DNA from: Vibrio fortis
Lineage (GTDB): Bacteria; Pseudomonadota; Gammaproteobacteria; Enterobacterales; Vibrionaceae
DNA length: 64,000 nucleotides
Direction of reading: 5' to 3'
Assembly (NCBI RefSeq): GCF_024347475.1
Contig: NZ_AP025488.1
Location: 248,001 to 312,000, forward strand
In this document: positions 17,649 through 26,379 of the stretch, piece after piece
How positions within the stretch are numbered: the first letter of the stretch is position 1
How the letters are laid out: each line of letters starts with the position of its first letter
Position numbers and translations under genes: made by a program
Notes under the pieces: model-generated
What the model saw: only the letters and a program-made list of their open reading frames with translations
What the model was told of the DNA's origin: nothing
The model's database searches: none

Positions 17649-18793
17649 TTCAATGCTTGGTAAGCTTGTTCCGCTAGTTTAACAACTTCTGAGTCGATAT
17701 TCAGCTCAGAATAATGCGCTAATGTCTCAGCAAAACCTTTTTCTGCGAACATTGCTTGAAGTTCAACCGCTTGAGGGTCATCTTCATTCTTGTAGTGGAA
17801 TGCTGCAGCAATTGCTTTAATCAAATTCTCATTTGGTAAGCCGTATTCTAGCGTACCATTCAATGGTTTGACTAGACGATCTTGTGGGCTAAGTTTACGG
17901 ATTGGTTGACGGCCAACACGGTCAACTTCGTCACGTAGGTAAGGGTTTGCGAAACGACCCAGAATCTTTTGAATGTAAGCTGCGTGAGCTTCAGGATCAA
18001 AACCGTAGCGTTTGATCAGCACCGCACCACTTTCTTCCATCGTTGCCGTAACTTGCGCGCGAATCTCATCATTCTCAATAGAGTCTTTAATTGTCTCAAG
18101 ACCTGCAAGTACACCTAGGTAAGCCGTAACTAGGTGGCCAGTGTTAAGAGTAAATAACTTACGCTCAACAAACGCCATTAGGTTGTCTGTACACTCCATG
18201 CCTGGAATGCTTGGGATCTCGCCTTTGAACTGAGTCTCATCCACGATCCACTCGCTGAACGTTTCAACCGTTACCGCTAGAGGGTCTGTCTCACCCGCTT
18301 CTGCAGGCGGTACAATACGGTCAACCGCTGAATCAACGAAACCGATGTTCTCTTCAGTGAATGCTTTCATCTCATCAGATAGATGCTCAAGCACTGCCGC
18401 TTTAAGCTGGCTAGTACCACGAACCATGTTCTCAGCTGCGATGATGTTCATTGGCGCAGTGTTGCCTGCTGCTGCACGCTTCTCGATACCTTGAGCAATC
18501 GACTTAGAAATGATCTTTAATACTGTTGGACCAACCGCAGTAGTGATTAGGTCTGACTCAGCGATGCAGTCAATCACTGCGTCTGTCGCTGAGTTAACTG
18601 CCGTTACGTTCTTAACAACTTCAACAACGCACTCTTCGCCAACAATCTTAACTGGGTACTCTTTACGCTCGATTAGCGCATTAACGACTGTCTCATTTAC
18701 GTCTGCAAAAGTGACTTCAAGACCTGCATCAGCAAGTAACTTACCAATGAAACCACGACCGATATTACCAGCACCGAAATGTAACGCTTTCAT
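17645..18793 (-). CDS. mtlD: Mannitol-1-phosphate 5-dehydrogenase
   Basis: 382 residues. It oxidises mannitol-1-phosphate to fructose-6-phosphate with NAD+. The N-terminal Rossmann motif is [13 protein letters not shown]; the catalytic helix contains [16 protein letters not shown] with the conserved Lys-x4-Asn-x2-His. It is the second gene of mtlA-mtlD-mtlR, separated from mtlA by 142 bases containing a hairpin. Confidence 0.97.
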   Translation of the reverse strand: MKALHFGAGNIGRGFIGKLLADAGLEVTFADVNETVVNALIERKEYPVKIVGEECVVEVVKNVTAVNSATDAVIDCIAESDLITTAVGPTVLKIISKSIAQGIEKRAAAGNTAPMNIIAAENMVRGTSQLKAAVLEHLSDEMKAFTEENIGFVDSAVDRIVPPAEAGETDPLAVTVETFSEWIVDETQFKGEIPSIPGMECTDNLMAFVERKLFTLNTGHLVTAYLGVLAGLETIKDSIENDEIRAQVTATMEESGAVLIKRYGFDPEAHAAYIQKILGRFANPYLRDEVDRVGRQPIRKLSPQDRLVKPLNGTLEYGLPNENLIKAIAAAFHYKNEDDPQAVELQAMFAEKGFAETLAHYSELNIDSEVVKLAEQAYQALK

Positions 18794-18881
18794 AATGTTT
18801 AGACCTTTTAACTGTGTAATCTATATAGGTGACGGTTCAACAACTTACTTCTAAACCGTGAGCTATCTAGACTGGGAAAAT

Positions 18882-18903
18882 GAGGCCAGGGGGGACTGGC
18901 CTC
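18882..18903 (-). terminator. Intercistronic hairpin between mtlA and mtlD
   Basis: GAGGCCA (18882-18888) pairs with TGGCCTC (18897-18903). Read along the minus strand it is followed by ATTTTCCC, so it could act as a weak terminator or as a 3' stabiliser of mtlA mRNA, lowering mtlD relative to mtlA. Confidence 0.55.
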
Positions 18904-18935
18904 GTTCACTCAGGAGCTTGACTTAAAGCTTCTTA

Positions 18936-20825
18936 TTATCCGTTTAGAATCTTCAGAACATCCTCTGGATTAGTGGTGTTCTGTAAGCGTTCCACTGCTT
19001 CTTCGTCATCAAGTGAATTCGTGATAGCCATCAGTACCATGTTGTGCTCGTCACCTTGAGCGGCAATACCGATTACCATCTTCGCGATATCGTCTTCGTC
19101 TTCGCCCCATTGAATACCTTCTGGGTACTGACAGAATACGATGCCGGTTTTTTGTACGTGCTGTTTCGCTTCAATCGTGCCGTGTGGTACTGCGATAGAC
19201 TCACCTAGGTAAGTAGAAACCAGTTCCTCACGAGCAAACATGCCATCAACATAAGCTGGTGCTACGTTGCCAAGTTTTACTAGTTGCTCACCAGCAAACT
19301 TAATCGCTTCATTCTTGTCTGTTGCTTTAAGACCAAGGAATACTGCATCGCTTGTTAGCGCTAGACCTTCTTCTTTAGACTCTTCTTGTGCTGGCGCTGC
19401 TGCAGGCGCTGCTTTTGCTTCGCCGCTCTGTGCTTCAACAAGCTCTGCTACTAGGTTGTCGTATACCGCACCATCTAGGAAGTTGCTTAGAGACATATGC
19501 ATTGCACCAGGAATGGTTTTACGTGCACGGTCTGTTAGGTCTTTGTGTGTAATAACAATCTGTGAATCTGCTGGCAGGTTGTTAATCGCGTAGTTAGTTA
19601 CTGTGATGTTTAGGCCTGCTGCATCCACTTTCTTACGTAGTAGACCTGCACCCATTGCACTTGAACCCATACCCGCGTCACATGCTACGTATACCGCTTT
19701 CACATCTGCTAGGTTGATGTCTGCACCTGTTGCTGCACCTTTAGAAGACGCTTTCATGTCTTTCATTTGTGCAGATGCTTTCTCTAGTGAATCTTCGTCG
19801 TCACCTTGTGCTGTTGTTTTAAGAAGAATTGACGCTACGACAAACGATACTGCTGTTGCTGCGATAACCGATAGAATCACACCGATGTAAGAACCTTTAG
19901 GTGTCATCAGTAGAATCGCGAAGATAGAACCTGGAGACGCTGGAGAGATTAGACCCGAGCTGAACATTACGTTAGTGAATACACCAGCCATACCACCTGC
20001 GATAACCGCTAGAATCAGACGTGGGTTCATTAGAACGTAAGGGAAGTAAATTTCGTGGATACCGCCTAGGAAGTGGATGATAGAAGCACCCGCAGCAGAC
20101 TGCTTCGCACTGCCTTTACCAAATACCATGTAAGCAAGTAGTAGACCTAGACCTGGACCTGGGTTCGCTTCGATTAGGAAGAAGATTGAACGACCGATCT
20201 CTTCAGACTGCTGAATACCTAGAGGAGAGAAGATACCGTGGTTGATCGCATTGTTTAGGAAAAGGATTTTCGCAGGCTCTACAAAGATAGATGCAAGAGG
20301 TAGTGCACCCGCTTCAACCATTGCGTTAACACCAGCCGCTAGACCACCGGAAAGTACTTTCACTGCAGGACCGATTGCAAGGAATGCAATGATTGCGCAG
20401 ATCATACCGATGATACCAGCAGAGAAGTTATTCACGAGCATCTCGAAGCCGCTCTTCACTTTACCGTGAACTGCTTCATCGAATTTCTTGATTGCAATAC
20501 CACCTAGTGGACCAACAATCATTGCTCCCATGAACATTGGGATGTCCGTACCAACGATAACACCCATTGTTGTGATGGCACCAACAACCGCACCGCGGTC
20601 ACCGCCAACCATTTTACCACCAGTGTAACCAATCAGTAGTGGCAGCAAGTAAGTGATCATTGGACCAACCATAGACGCTAGCGTTTCGTTAGGAAGCCAA
20701 CCAGTTGGAATGAATAGTGCAGTAATGAAACCCCACGCAATGAATGCGCCGATGTTTGGCATTACCATATTGGATAAGAAACGACCAAAGTTTTGAACCT
20801 TAATCTTAGCTTCTGGTGATAACAT
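18936..20825 (-). CDS. mtlA: Mannitol-specific PTS enzyme IICBA
   Basis: 629 residues from ATG 20823-20825 (MLSPEAKIKVQNFGRFLSNM); a longer frame to 20918 has no matching homology. The order is IIC membrane domain (about 1-340; GIHEIYFPYVLMNPRLIL carries the substrate-site GI(x)E motif), IIB (about 370-465; phospho-Cys in VYVACDAGMGSSAMGAG), IIA (about 485-629; phospho-His in GESIAVPHGTIEAK). It imports and phosphorylates D-mannitol. It is first in the operon, with several CRP-like sites upstream. Confidence 0.97.
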   Translation of the reverse strand: MLSPEAKIKVQNFGRFLSNMVMPNIGAFIAWGFITALFIPTGWLPNETLASMVGPMITYLLPLLIGYTGGKMVGGDRGAVVGAITTMGVIVGTDIPMFMGAMIVGPLGGIAIKKFDEAVHGKVKSGFEMLVNNFSAGIIGMICAIIAFLAIGPAVKVLSGGLAAGVNAMVEAGALPLASIFVEPAKILFLNNAINHGIFSPLGIQQSEEIGRSIFFLIEANPGPGLGLLLAYMVFGKGSAKQSAAGASIIHFLGGIHEIYFPYVLMNPRLILAVIAGGMAGVFTNVMFSSGLISPASPGSIFAILLMTPKGSYIGVILSVIAATAVSFVVASILLKTTAQGDDEDSLEKASAQMKDMKASSKGAATGADINLADVKAVYVACDAGMGSSAMGAGLLRKKVDAAGLNITVTNYAINNLPADSQIVITHKDLTDRARKTIPGAMHMSLSNFLDGAVYDNLVAELVEAQSGEAKAAPAAAPAQEESKEEGLALTSDAVFLGLKATDKNEAIKFAGEQLVKLGNVAPAYVDGMFAREELVSTYLGESIAVPHGTIEAKQHVQKTGIVFCQYPEGIQWGEDEDDIAKMVIGIAAQGDEHNMVLMAITNSLDDEEAVERLQNTTNPEDVLKILNG

Positions 20826-20932
20826 AGGTAGAACCCCGTAGTGTATTGGTTGGTCAAATGACCGAAAGTGTGTGCTCAAAAGTTGAGTAAAATCTAACAC
20901 AAGATTTTGAAAACGCACGTTCGCGCCAATTT

Positions 20933-20948
20933 AGTGATCCAAATCACA
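20933..20948. promoter_or_regulatory. CRP-like site 1 upstream of mtlA
   Basis: AGTGATCCAAATCACA, an inverted repeat fitting TGTGA-N6-TCACA with one mismatch. Confidence 0.7.
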
Positions 20949-20975
20949 TAGGAAAAACAACAAGGAGTTATCAAT

Positions 20976-20991
20976 AATGACTTTGATCACA
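20976..20991. promoter_or_regulatory. CRP-like site 2 upstream of mtlA
   Basis: AATGACTTTGATCACA fits TGTGA-N6-TCACA with two mismatches in the left arm. Confidence 0.6.
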
Positions 20992-21048
20992 TATTTAAGG
21001 TGAATCTAAATTACAACCCCAAATAGATGAGATTAAGTCTCATTTAAT

Positions 21049-21064
21049 GATGATTTAGATCACA
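21049..21064. promoter_or_regulatory. CRP-like site 3 upstream of mtlA
   Basis: GATGATTTAGATCACA fits TGTGA-N6-TCACA with two mismatches in the left arm and a perfect right arm. Confidence 0.55.
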
Positions 21065-21092
21065 CTTTACCCCCAGAGGGTAAAAAATAATT

Positions 21093-21108
21093 AGTGACTT
21101 AAATCACA
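21093..21108. promoter_or_regulatory. CRP-like site 4 upstream of mtlA
   Basis: AGTGACTTAAATCACA, one mismatch to TGTGA-N6-TCACA. Confidence 0.7.
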
Positions 21109-21365
21109 CTTTAGACAACACCACTCAATAAAGCACAGATCGCAGGCTAAAAACACAGCATACCAAGTCTAATTTATATGCATCAAAGTGACTTAAAATA
21201 GATATTATGTAATTTAATTACACAATTGTCGTGTAGGGACATTTAACTACTAATCAAAGTTACGGTTCTCATATCATCAGGTGTCTACTCTTCTTATGTA
21301 CAATTAATGATATAAAGAGAACAACGAAATACATCGGATGCCGACGAATCAGAAGAGTGCCCCTT

Positions 21366-22235
21366 ATGACATCAGATAAGCTATCAACATCAGCACTTGC
21401 CAAACTAAAAGGTCTAGAGCCCAAAGTTCTTTTTAACCAGTTAAAGAGTGCTGGCTATATTGTACGAAATGAGGATAAGTGGGTATTAACGGAACGTGGC
21501 GAAGCGTTCGGTGGAGAATATGTCGAGCACACAAAGTTCGGTCAATTTATCGTTTGGCCTGAAAACCTACTAATCGATACCGCTTCTACTGCTGGAACCA
21601 CCCTTACAGCGACTCAGCTCGGTCAATCACTTCAACTCAGCGCTAAAAAGATCAATCTATTGCTCAATGAACTGGGTTGGATTCGCCGTGAAGATGATGG
21701 ATGGCACGTAACGAACACGGGTTTAAAAGTGGGTGGTGAACAAAGAGAAGATAAAGTCAGCAATAATGTTTTTGTGGTTTGGCACGATACGGTGGCCAAG
21801 AACAAGCGCCTCAAACAATCTGTGGTTGAGTTTCTAGGTAAAGATGCGGAAAGCCATTCAACGGATGTCTCCTTTTCTAGCTTTAGACAGAAATTCGAAG
21901 CCAAGCACCGCACCTTAGATGGGCACTACGTTCGATCCAAGGGTGAACTCATTATCGATAACTGGCTTTATATGGCGGGAGTTGTGCATGCCTACGAGCG
22001 ACCTCTCCCTATCGCAACTGAAATCGTCAGTGATTTCTATTTACCATCCGGTAAGGTCTATATCCAATTCTGGGGAAGTGACAAAGGCGCAACAGACGCC
22101 AAGCAAAAAGAGGCAACGCTGCAAGCTTATAAAGAGCACGGTTTTGACCTAATTGAAATCTATCCCGAGGATATTCCTAACCTCGATAGTGTGCTCCCTC
22201 CTCTATTAAGACAATTCGGCATTAAGGCCTATTAA
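21366..22235 (+). CDS. Hypothetical protein: two winged-helix-like repeats plus nuclease-fold C-terminus
   Basis: 289 residues from ATG 21366, eight bases after AGAAGAG; a GTG at 21357 would overlap that ribosome site. Residues about 5-66 and 82-142 are related repeats (LKSAGYIVRNEDKWVLTERG against LNELGWIRREDDGWHVTNTG, each followed by a GGE turn and an F-x-VW strand). The C-terminal third resembles the PD-(D/E)XK nuclease fold: RSKGE (E194), VSDFYLP (D223), VYIQFWG (residues 231-237). Relatives I know have Glu where this has Gln234, so it may be a non-catalytic or altered nuclease. It is divergent from mtlA. Confidence 0.65.
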   Translation: MTSDKLSTSALAKLKGLEPKVLFNQLKSAGYIVRNEDKWVLTERGEAFGGEYVEHTKFGQFIVWPENLLIDTASTAGTTLTATQLGQSLQLSAKKINLLLNELGWIRREDDGWHVTNTGLKVGGEQREDKVSNNVFVVWHDTVAKNKRLKQSVVEFLGKDAESHSTDVSFSSFRQKFEAKHRTLDGHYVRSKGELIIDNWLYMAGVVHAYERPLPIATEIVSDFYLPSGKVYIQFWGSDKGATDAKQKEATLQAYKEHGFDLIEIYPEDIPNLDSVLPPLLRQFGIKAY

Positions 22236-22491
22236 ACGACTCCACCCCCTCAGTAACACCAATAATCCAACCAAGCTCACATGATTATGGACAATTTAGT
22301 CCATAGTCATTTGAGATCTTCGCTATTTTTCTCTTACTTAAGTTCCTTTATCTTACACCCATCGATTTGAGCTACCGCAGATTCTCGATCATTGGGGCAT
22401 GTTCGATGACCAGTTAGGTTGTCCGTTTATTGTTGACGTTACTGAACATTAAACCCTAAAACATTTATTCATATAGATACTAGGAGCCAAC

Positions 22492-23148
22492 ATGACTCAT
22501 CCAATCATCAAAGATTTGAACACTCGCTACACTGCTAAAAAATACGATGCTGACAAACGCATCTCTGCGGAACATATGGACATCATCAAAGAAGCGCTGC
22601 GTCTATCTGCGTCTTCTATTAACTCTCAGCCTTGGAAATTCATTATCATTGAGAGTGACGAAGCTAAACAACGCTTCCACGACACTTTTGAAAACATGCA
22701 CCAGTTTAACCAACCGCATGCAAAAGAAGCGTCTCACACTATTCTTTTTGCTCACGATCCTAAGTTCACAAAAGAGAAATTTGCTAAGCGTGTAGATGCT
22801 GAAGTAAGTTCAGGCCACCTTCCAGCAGACATGTACGACATGTTCATGGGTGCTTACGCATTCGCAGACATGAATACAGACGAAGAAGGTTTCAACGGCA
22901 ACTGGACTAAAGCTCAGGTTTACATTGCTTTGGGTAACATCCTACACACTCTAGCGCGTCTAGGTATTGCATCTACTCCAATGGAAGGTGTTGATTCTGC
23001 ACTGATTGGTGAGAAGTTTGCTGAAGAGCTAGAAGGTCACGTTGTTGATGTAGCACTAGCAATTGGCTACCACAAAGATGGCGAAGACTATAACCACGGC
23101 CTGCCAAAAGCGCGCCTAGCATTAGAACAAGTTGTAGAGACCCTATAA
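22492..23148 (+). CDS. nfsB: NAD(P)H-dependent nitroreductase, NfsB type
   Basis: 218 residues, the usual nitroreductase length. The FMN-binding signature SASSINSQPWKFIII sits near residue 40, a second FMN loop IASTPMEGVDS in the C-terminal half, and the basic HGLPKARLAL end segment is typical of NfsB. It reduces nitroaromatics and quinones with NAD(P)H and FMN. GGAGCC precedes the ATG. It is monocistronic, with a strong terminator behind. Confidence 0.9.
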   Translation: MTHPIIKDLNTRYTAKKYDADKRISAEHMDIIKEALRLSASSINSQPWKFIIIESDEAKQRFHDTFENMHQFNQPHAKEASHTILFAHDPKFTKEKFAKRVDAEVSSGHLPADMYDMFMGAYAFADMNTDEEGFNGNWTKAQVYIALGNILHTLARLGIASTPMEGVDSALIGEKFAEELEGHVVDVALAIGYHKDGEDYNHGLPKARLALEQVVETL

Positions 23149-23197
23149 TTCGTCTCTAAGATACGATCATCGTTCATATAATCGCACTGCTTTATTT

Positions 23198-23223
23198 GGC
23201 CAGACACACGTCTGGCCTTTTTT
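23198..23223 (+). terminator. Terminator after nitroreductase
   Basis: GGCCAGAC (23198-23205), four-base loop, GTCTGGCC (23210-23217), then TTTTTT. Confidence 0.92.
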
Positions 23224-23320
23224 GTGTCTGGAAAGAAATCAAACCAATCTAACGAAAACATTTCAATCATTCTTACTTCCCAACGTCGCTTACACCCCTA
23301 ACGCAAAGGGACACATAAGA

Positions 23321-23357
23321 GTCATAAAGACCCAAAAAACAGCAAAGTCAAAATGAC
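23321..23357 (+). promoter_or_regulatory. Two NorR-type enhancer sites upstream of norV
   Basis: GTCAAAATGAC (23347-23357) fits the GTCA-N3-TGAC NorR operator exactly; GTCATAAAGAC (23321-23331) fits with one mismatch. They lie about 60 and 90 bases upstream of the sigma-54 promoter, as expected for an enhancer-binding protein. Confidence 0.8.
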
Positions 23358-23411
23358 ACAAAACAAAAGAAACCATCAAAAATAATCCATTAAAATCAAA
23401 AATTTAAAAAG

Positions 23412-23428
23412 TTGGCACGAGCGATGCA
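23412..23428 (+). promoter_or_regulatory. Sigma-54 promoter of norVW
   Basis: TTGGCACGAGCGATGCA has the GG at -24 and GC at -12 with the required 10-base separation, about 40 bases before the norV start codon. Confidence 0.88.
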
Positions 23429-23467
23429 ATGTAGACCTTAGAAACATTCATAGAAGGTAGTATCGTT

Positions 23468-24943
23468 ATGACAATTCACGTTAAATCAAATGTCCATTGG
23501 GTTGGTATTCACGACTGGGAAACTGAGCACTTCCACGGCAAAGAGTACCATATGAATAAAGGGACAAGTTACAACTCGTACTTGATTCGTGAAGAGAAGA
23601 CTGTGTTGGTTGACACGGTAGACCATAGATTTACTGATCAGTTCTTGGCAAACCTAGAGATGGAGATTGACCTCAATGAGATCGACTACATCATCTGTCA
23701 GCACGCTGAGGAGGATCACTCAGGGGCGCTCTCGGCGCTCCTAGCTAAAATTCCTAACACACCCGTTTATTGTACTGAAGCTGGCGTTAACTCCATCGTT
23801 GGTCACCACCACCAGCCCGACTGGAACTTCCGCACAGTGAAGACAGGTGACACGTTAGATATTGGTAACGGCAAACAGCTTATCTTCGTTGAAATGAAAA
23901 TGCTGCACTGGCCTGACTCTATGGCGACCTATCTTACCGGTGATGAGGTGCTATTTAGTAATGACGCTTTTGGTCAGCACTACTGCGACGAGCGTCTATT
24001 TAACGACCAACTCGATCAAGTAGAGCTTCACGAGCAGTGTTTACGCTACTTCTCGAACATCCTGACGCCATTCGCCCCTCTGGTAAAAGCCAAGATAGAA
24101 GAAGTGCTGAGTCTTGGTGTGCCGATCGATGTCATCGCCACCTCACATGGTTGCATCTGGCGTGACAACGCAACTCAGATTGTCGAACAGTATTATGAGT
24201 GGTCTAAAGCGTACAAAGAAGATCGCATCACCATTGTTTACGACACCATGTCGAACAATACTCGAATGATGGCCGATGCCATTGCCAAGGGTATTCGTCA
24301 GGGTAGCCCTAATACTGCGATTAAGGTCTTTAACATTTCGAAGCACGATAAGAATGACATTCTCGCTAACATCTTCCGATCTAAGGGTGTGCTCGTTGGC
24401 TCTTCGACTATGAATAACGTCATGATGCCCCAAATTGCTGCACTCCTTGAAGAGATGCATGGCCTGCGCTTCGCCGACAAAAAAGCTGCTGCTTTTGGTT
24501 CATCGGGTTGGACTGGTGGTGCCGTCAAACGTATCGACCATCGCTTACGTGAAGCAAACTTTGAGGTGAGCCCACCACAGCACATCCATTGGAAACCAGA
24601 TACCGATGCTCTGCGTCAGTGTATTGATTACGGTGCGACTCTGGCCGAGGTCTGGAACCAAGATGAGTCATACAGCCAGCCTAAAGTAGTCGAGCCGCAA
24701 GCAACCAGATTAGAAGCATCGGACACGCAAACAGACGCACCTGACTCTGAAAAAGTTGAACAACCACTGCCACATGCCGACGACTGTACTTGCTGGCGCT
24801 GCACTGTTTGTGAGTGGGTTTACGATCCTAAACAGGGCGAGCCAAACCAAGATGTCGCTCCAGGCACACCTTGGAATCAAGTACCCGATAGCTTCCTATG
24901 CCCTGAATGCCACTTGGGCAAAGAAGTGTTTGTGGAGGTGTAA
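23468..24943 (+). CDS. norV: Anaerobic nitric oxide reductase flavorubredoxin
   Basis: 491 residues with three domains: a metallo-beta-lactamase-like di-iron domain (about 1-250; H-x-E-x-D motif in [12 protein letters not shown]), a flavodoxin domain (about 254-395; [18 protein letters not shown] binds FMN), and a C-terminal rubredoxin (about 436-491) with Cys pairs in [13 protein letters not shown] and FLCPEC. It reduces NO to N2O under anaerobic conditions, protecting against nitrosative stress. It is first of norVW, with NorR sites and a sigma-54 promoter upstream; no norR gene is adjacent. Confidence 0.97.
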   Translation: MTIHVKSNVHWVGIHDWETEHFHGKEYHMNKGTSYNSYLIREEKTVLVDTVDHRFTDQFLANLEMEIDLNEIDYIICQHAEEDHSGALSALLAKIPNTPVYCTEAGVNSIVGHHHQPDWNFRTVKTGDTLDIGNGKQLIFVEMKMLHWPDSMATYLTGDEVLFSNDAFGQHYCDERLFNDQLDQVELHEQCLRYFSNILTPFAPLVKAKIEEVLSLGVPIDVIATSHGCIWRDNATQIVEQYYEWSKAYKEDRITIVYDTMSNNTRMMADAIAKGIRQGSPNTAIKVFNISKHDKNDILANIFRSKGVLVGSSTMNNVMMPQIAALLEEMHGLRFADKKAAAFGSSGWTGGAVKRIDHRLREANFEVSPPQHIHWKPDTDALRQCIDYGATLAEVWNQDESYSQPKVVEPQATRLEASDTQTDAPDSEKVEQPLPHADDCTCWRCTVCEWVYDPKQGEPNQDVAPGTPWNQVPDSFLCPECHLGKEVFVEV

Positions 24944-24944
24944 C

Positions 24945-26108
24945 ATGGCTCCCATCATTGTTATAGGCAGCGGTTTTGCTGCCTTACAAACCATCAAGAT
25001 GATACGTAATAGTGACGCTGAACGGCCAATCACGGTGATCACCGCAGACCAAGGGGTGGAATACAACAAACCAAGCCTGTCGCATGTGTTCAGTGAAAAG
25101 CAGTGCCCAAGCGATCTTGTCACGCATACGCCACAACAGCTTGAGCAAAAATACCGTGTATCCATGATCACCAATACACGAGTCACCTCACTCAACACTG
25201 ATGATCGCACCTTGATCACGGAGCATGGTGAGCGTTATAGCTACTCGAAACTCGTATTGGCGACAGGCGCAAACACCTTTGTGCCACCAGCATTGGCAGA
25301 GCATCAAACCTCGCTATTAACCATGAACAGTTTGCAAGAGTTCACTCAAGGTCACGAAAGACTTCAAAAAGCCAATACCGTCGCGGTAATAGGGGGTGGA
25401 CTTATAGGCGTCGAACTCGCTCTAGATCTGCAATCATCCGGTAAGGAAGTGACCATTGTCGAGCCTGCTCCAACGCTACTCGCAAGCTTACTCCCTCGGT
25501 TTATTGCAGGAGAGCTAGAAAACGCTCTAACTGACGCAGGTGTGCAAGTTAAGACGCGCTCGCAGATCACGCACATAACAGATAACGGACGAAACAAAAC
25601 CTTATCGCTTGATGTGCCGACATTCGCCTCAAATGAACAAAAGCAATCTATAGACGTCGATGAGGTGATCGTTGCGGCGGGGCTTAAACCCAATATCGCA
25701 CTGGCTAAACAAGCCAGTATCGCTACTCAACGCGGCATTTTGGTTAATGAACAGATGCAGACTAGCGCACCGGATGTTTACGCGATTGGTGACTGCGCCG
25801 AGATAGAGGGGCAAATACGCGCTTACTTGCAACCGGCTATCTTATCGGCCAATGTGCTTGCGAAGCAGTTGATTGGGCAGCCGAGCAAGCTAGCCTTACC
25901 GCACATGATGACAAAAGTGAAAACGCCTAAGTACCCGATACTGTTTTCAGGAACCTTTGGAAAAGATGACCGTTGGGAGGCCAGCATCAAGTCTAATGGT
26001 ATCGTAGCAAGGGCCTTTGACGAAAACAGTAAAATGGTAGGCTTTGTGGTCACAGGTGAAGAGTCTTCCTCTTCTTTTGCGTTATTTCGTGAATTGCAAA
26101 CGGCTTAA
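24945..26108 (+). CDS. norW: NADH:flavorubredoxin reductase
   Basis: 387 residues from ATG 24945, which lies one base after the norV stop and five bases behind GGAGGTG; the longer open frame back to 24756 overlaps norV and lacks homology. FAD/NAD(P)-disulfide-type reductase: the first Rossmann motif is IIVIGSGFAALQ, the NAD motif is VAVIGGGLIGVELALDL, and the FAD-binding Asp is in VYAIGDCAEI. It transfers electrons from NADH to the rubredoxin part of NorV. Confidence 0.95.
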   Translation: MAPIIVIGSGFAALQTIKMIRNSDAERPITVITADQGVEYNKPSLSHVFSEKQCPSDLVTHTPQQLEQKYRVSMITNTRVTSLNTDDRTLITEHGERYSYSKLVLATGANTFVPPALAEHQTSLLTMNSLQEFTQGHERLQKANTVAVIGGGLIGVELALDLQSSGKEVTIVEPAPTLLASLLPRFIAGELENALTDAGVQVKTRSQITHITDNGRNKTLSLDVPTFASNEQKQSIDVDEVIVAAGLKPNIALAKQASIATQRGILVNEQMQTSAPDVYAIGDCAEIEGQIRAYLQPAILSANVLAKQLIGQPSKLALPHMMTKVKTPKYPILFSGTFGKDDRWEASIKSNGIVARAFDENSKMVGFVVTGEESSSSFALFRELQTA

Positions 26109-26130
26109 TGCACAACAAGAGTCGAAAAGA

Positions 26131-26169
26131 AGAAAAAAATGGGCGGTTCAAACCCAAGCTGAACTGCCC
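26131..26169 (-). terminator. Minus-strand terminator-like hairpin
   Basis: GGGCGGTTCA (26141-26150) pairs with TGAACTGCCC (26160-26169) with one G-U wobble. On the minus strand it is followed by ATTTTTTTC, a good T run. No annotated minus-strand gene ends here; gltS already has its own terminator at 26314. Confidence 0.65.
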
Positions 26170-26313
26170 AATAATTAACTCAAGAAGAGCGATTCCGAGT
26201 TACAAATCTAATGAACCTAAAAGGTAACACGGCTTACGCAATTATGGTGTAAGTGCTTGTAAGCTAGTCACTTAATAATCCCTTACTTTGTTACTGGCTT
26301 TGTATTTTAGCTA

Positions 26314-26346
26314 CAAAAAAAGCTCCACGATTAACGTGGAGCTTTT
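26314..26346 (-). terminator. Terminator of gltS (bidirectional)
   Basis: AAAAAAGCTCCACG pairs with CGTGGAGCTTTT around a five-base loop; T runs follow in both directions, and gltS ends 34 bases away. Confidence 0.88.
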
Positions 26347-26379
26347 CATTTAAGGGGGCTTGTTTAATCACTAAGCAGA

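Larger units (their letters stand above)
20826..21365. other. mtlA control region, divergent to a hypothetical gene
   Basis: 540 bases, AT-rich, containing four CRP-like sites and presumably the mtlA leader. In V. cholerae an sRNA (MtlS) is made antisense to the mtlA 5' leader; the equivalent stretch here would be near 20826-21000, but I cannot recognise its ends from this sequence alone. Confidence 0.45.

Noticed and set aside
20931..20948. TGATCC upstream of mtlA as an ECF sigma -35 box
   Set aside because: It is part of a CRP-like inverted repeat and no CGTA element follows at 16 bases.
24756..24944. Longer norW reading frame starting inside norV
   Set aside because: The extra residues have no relation to NorW, while ATG 24945 has a GGAGGTG ribosome site and follows the norV stop directly.
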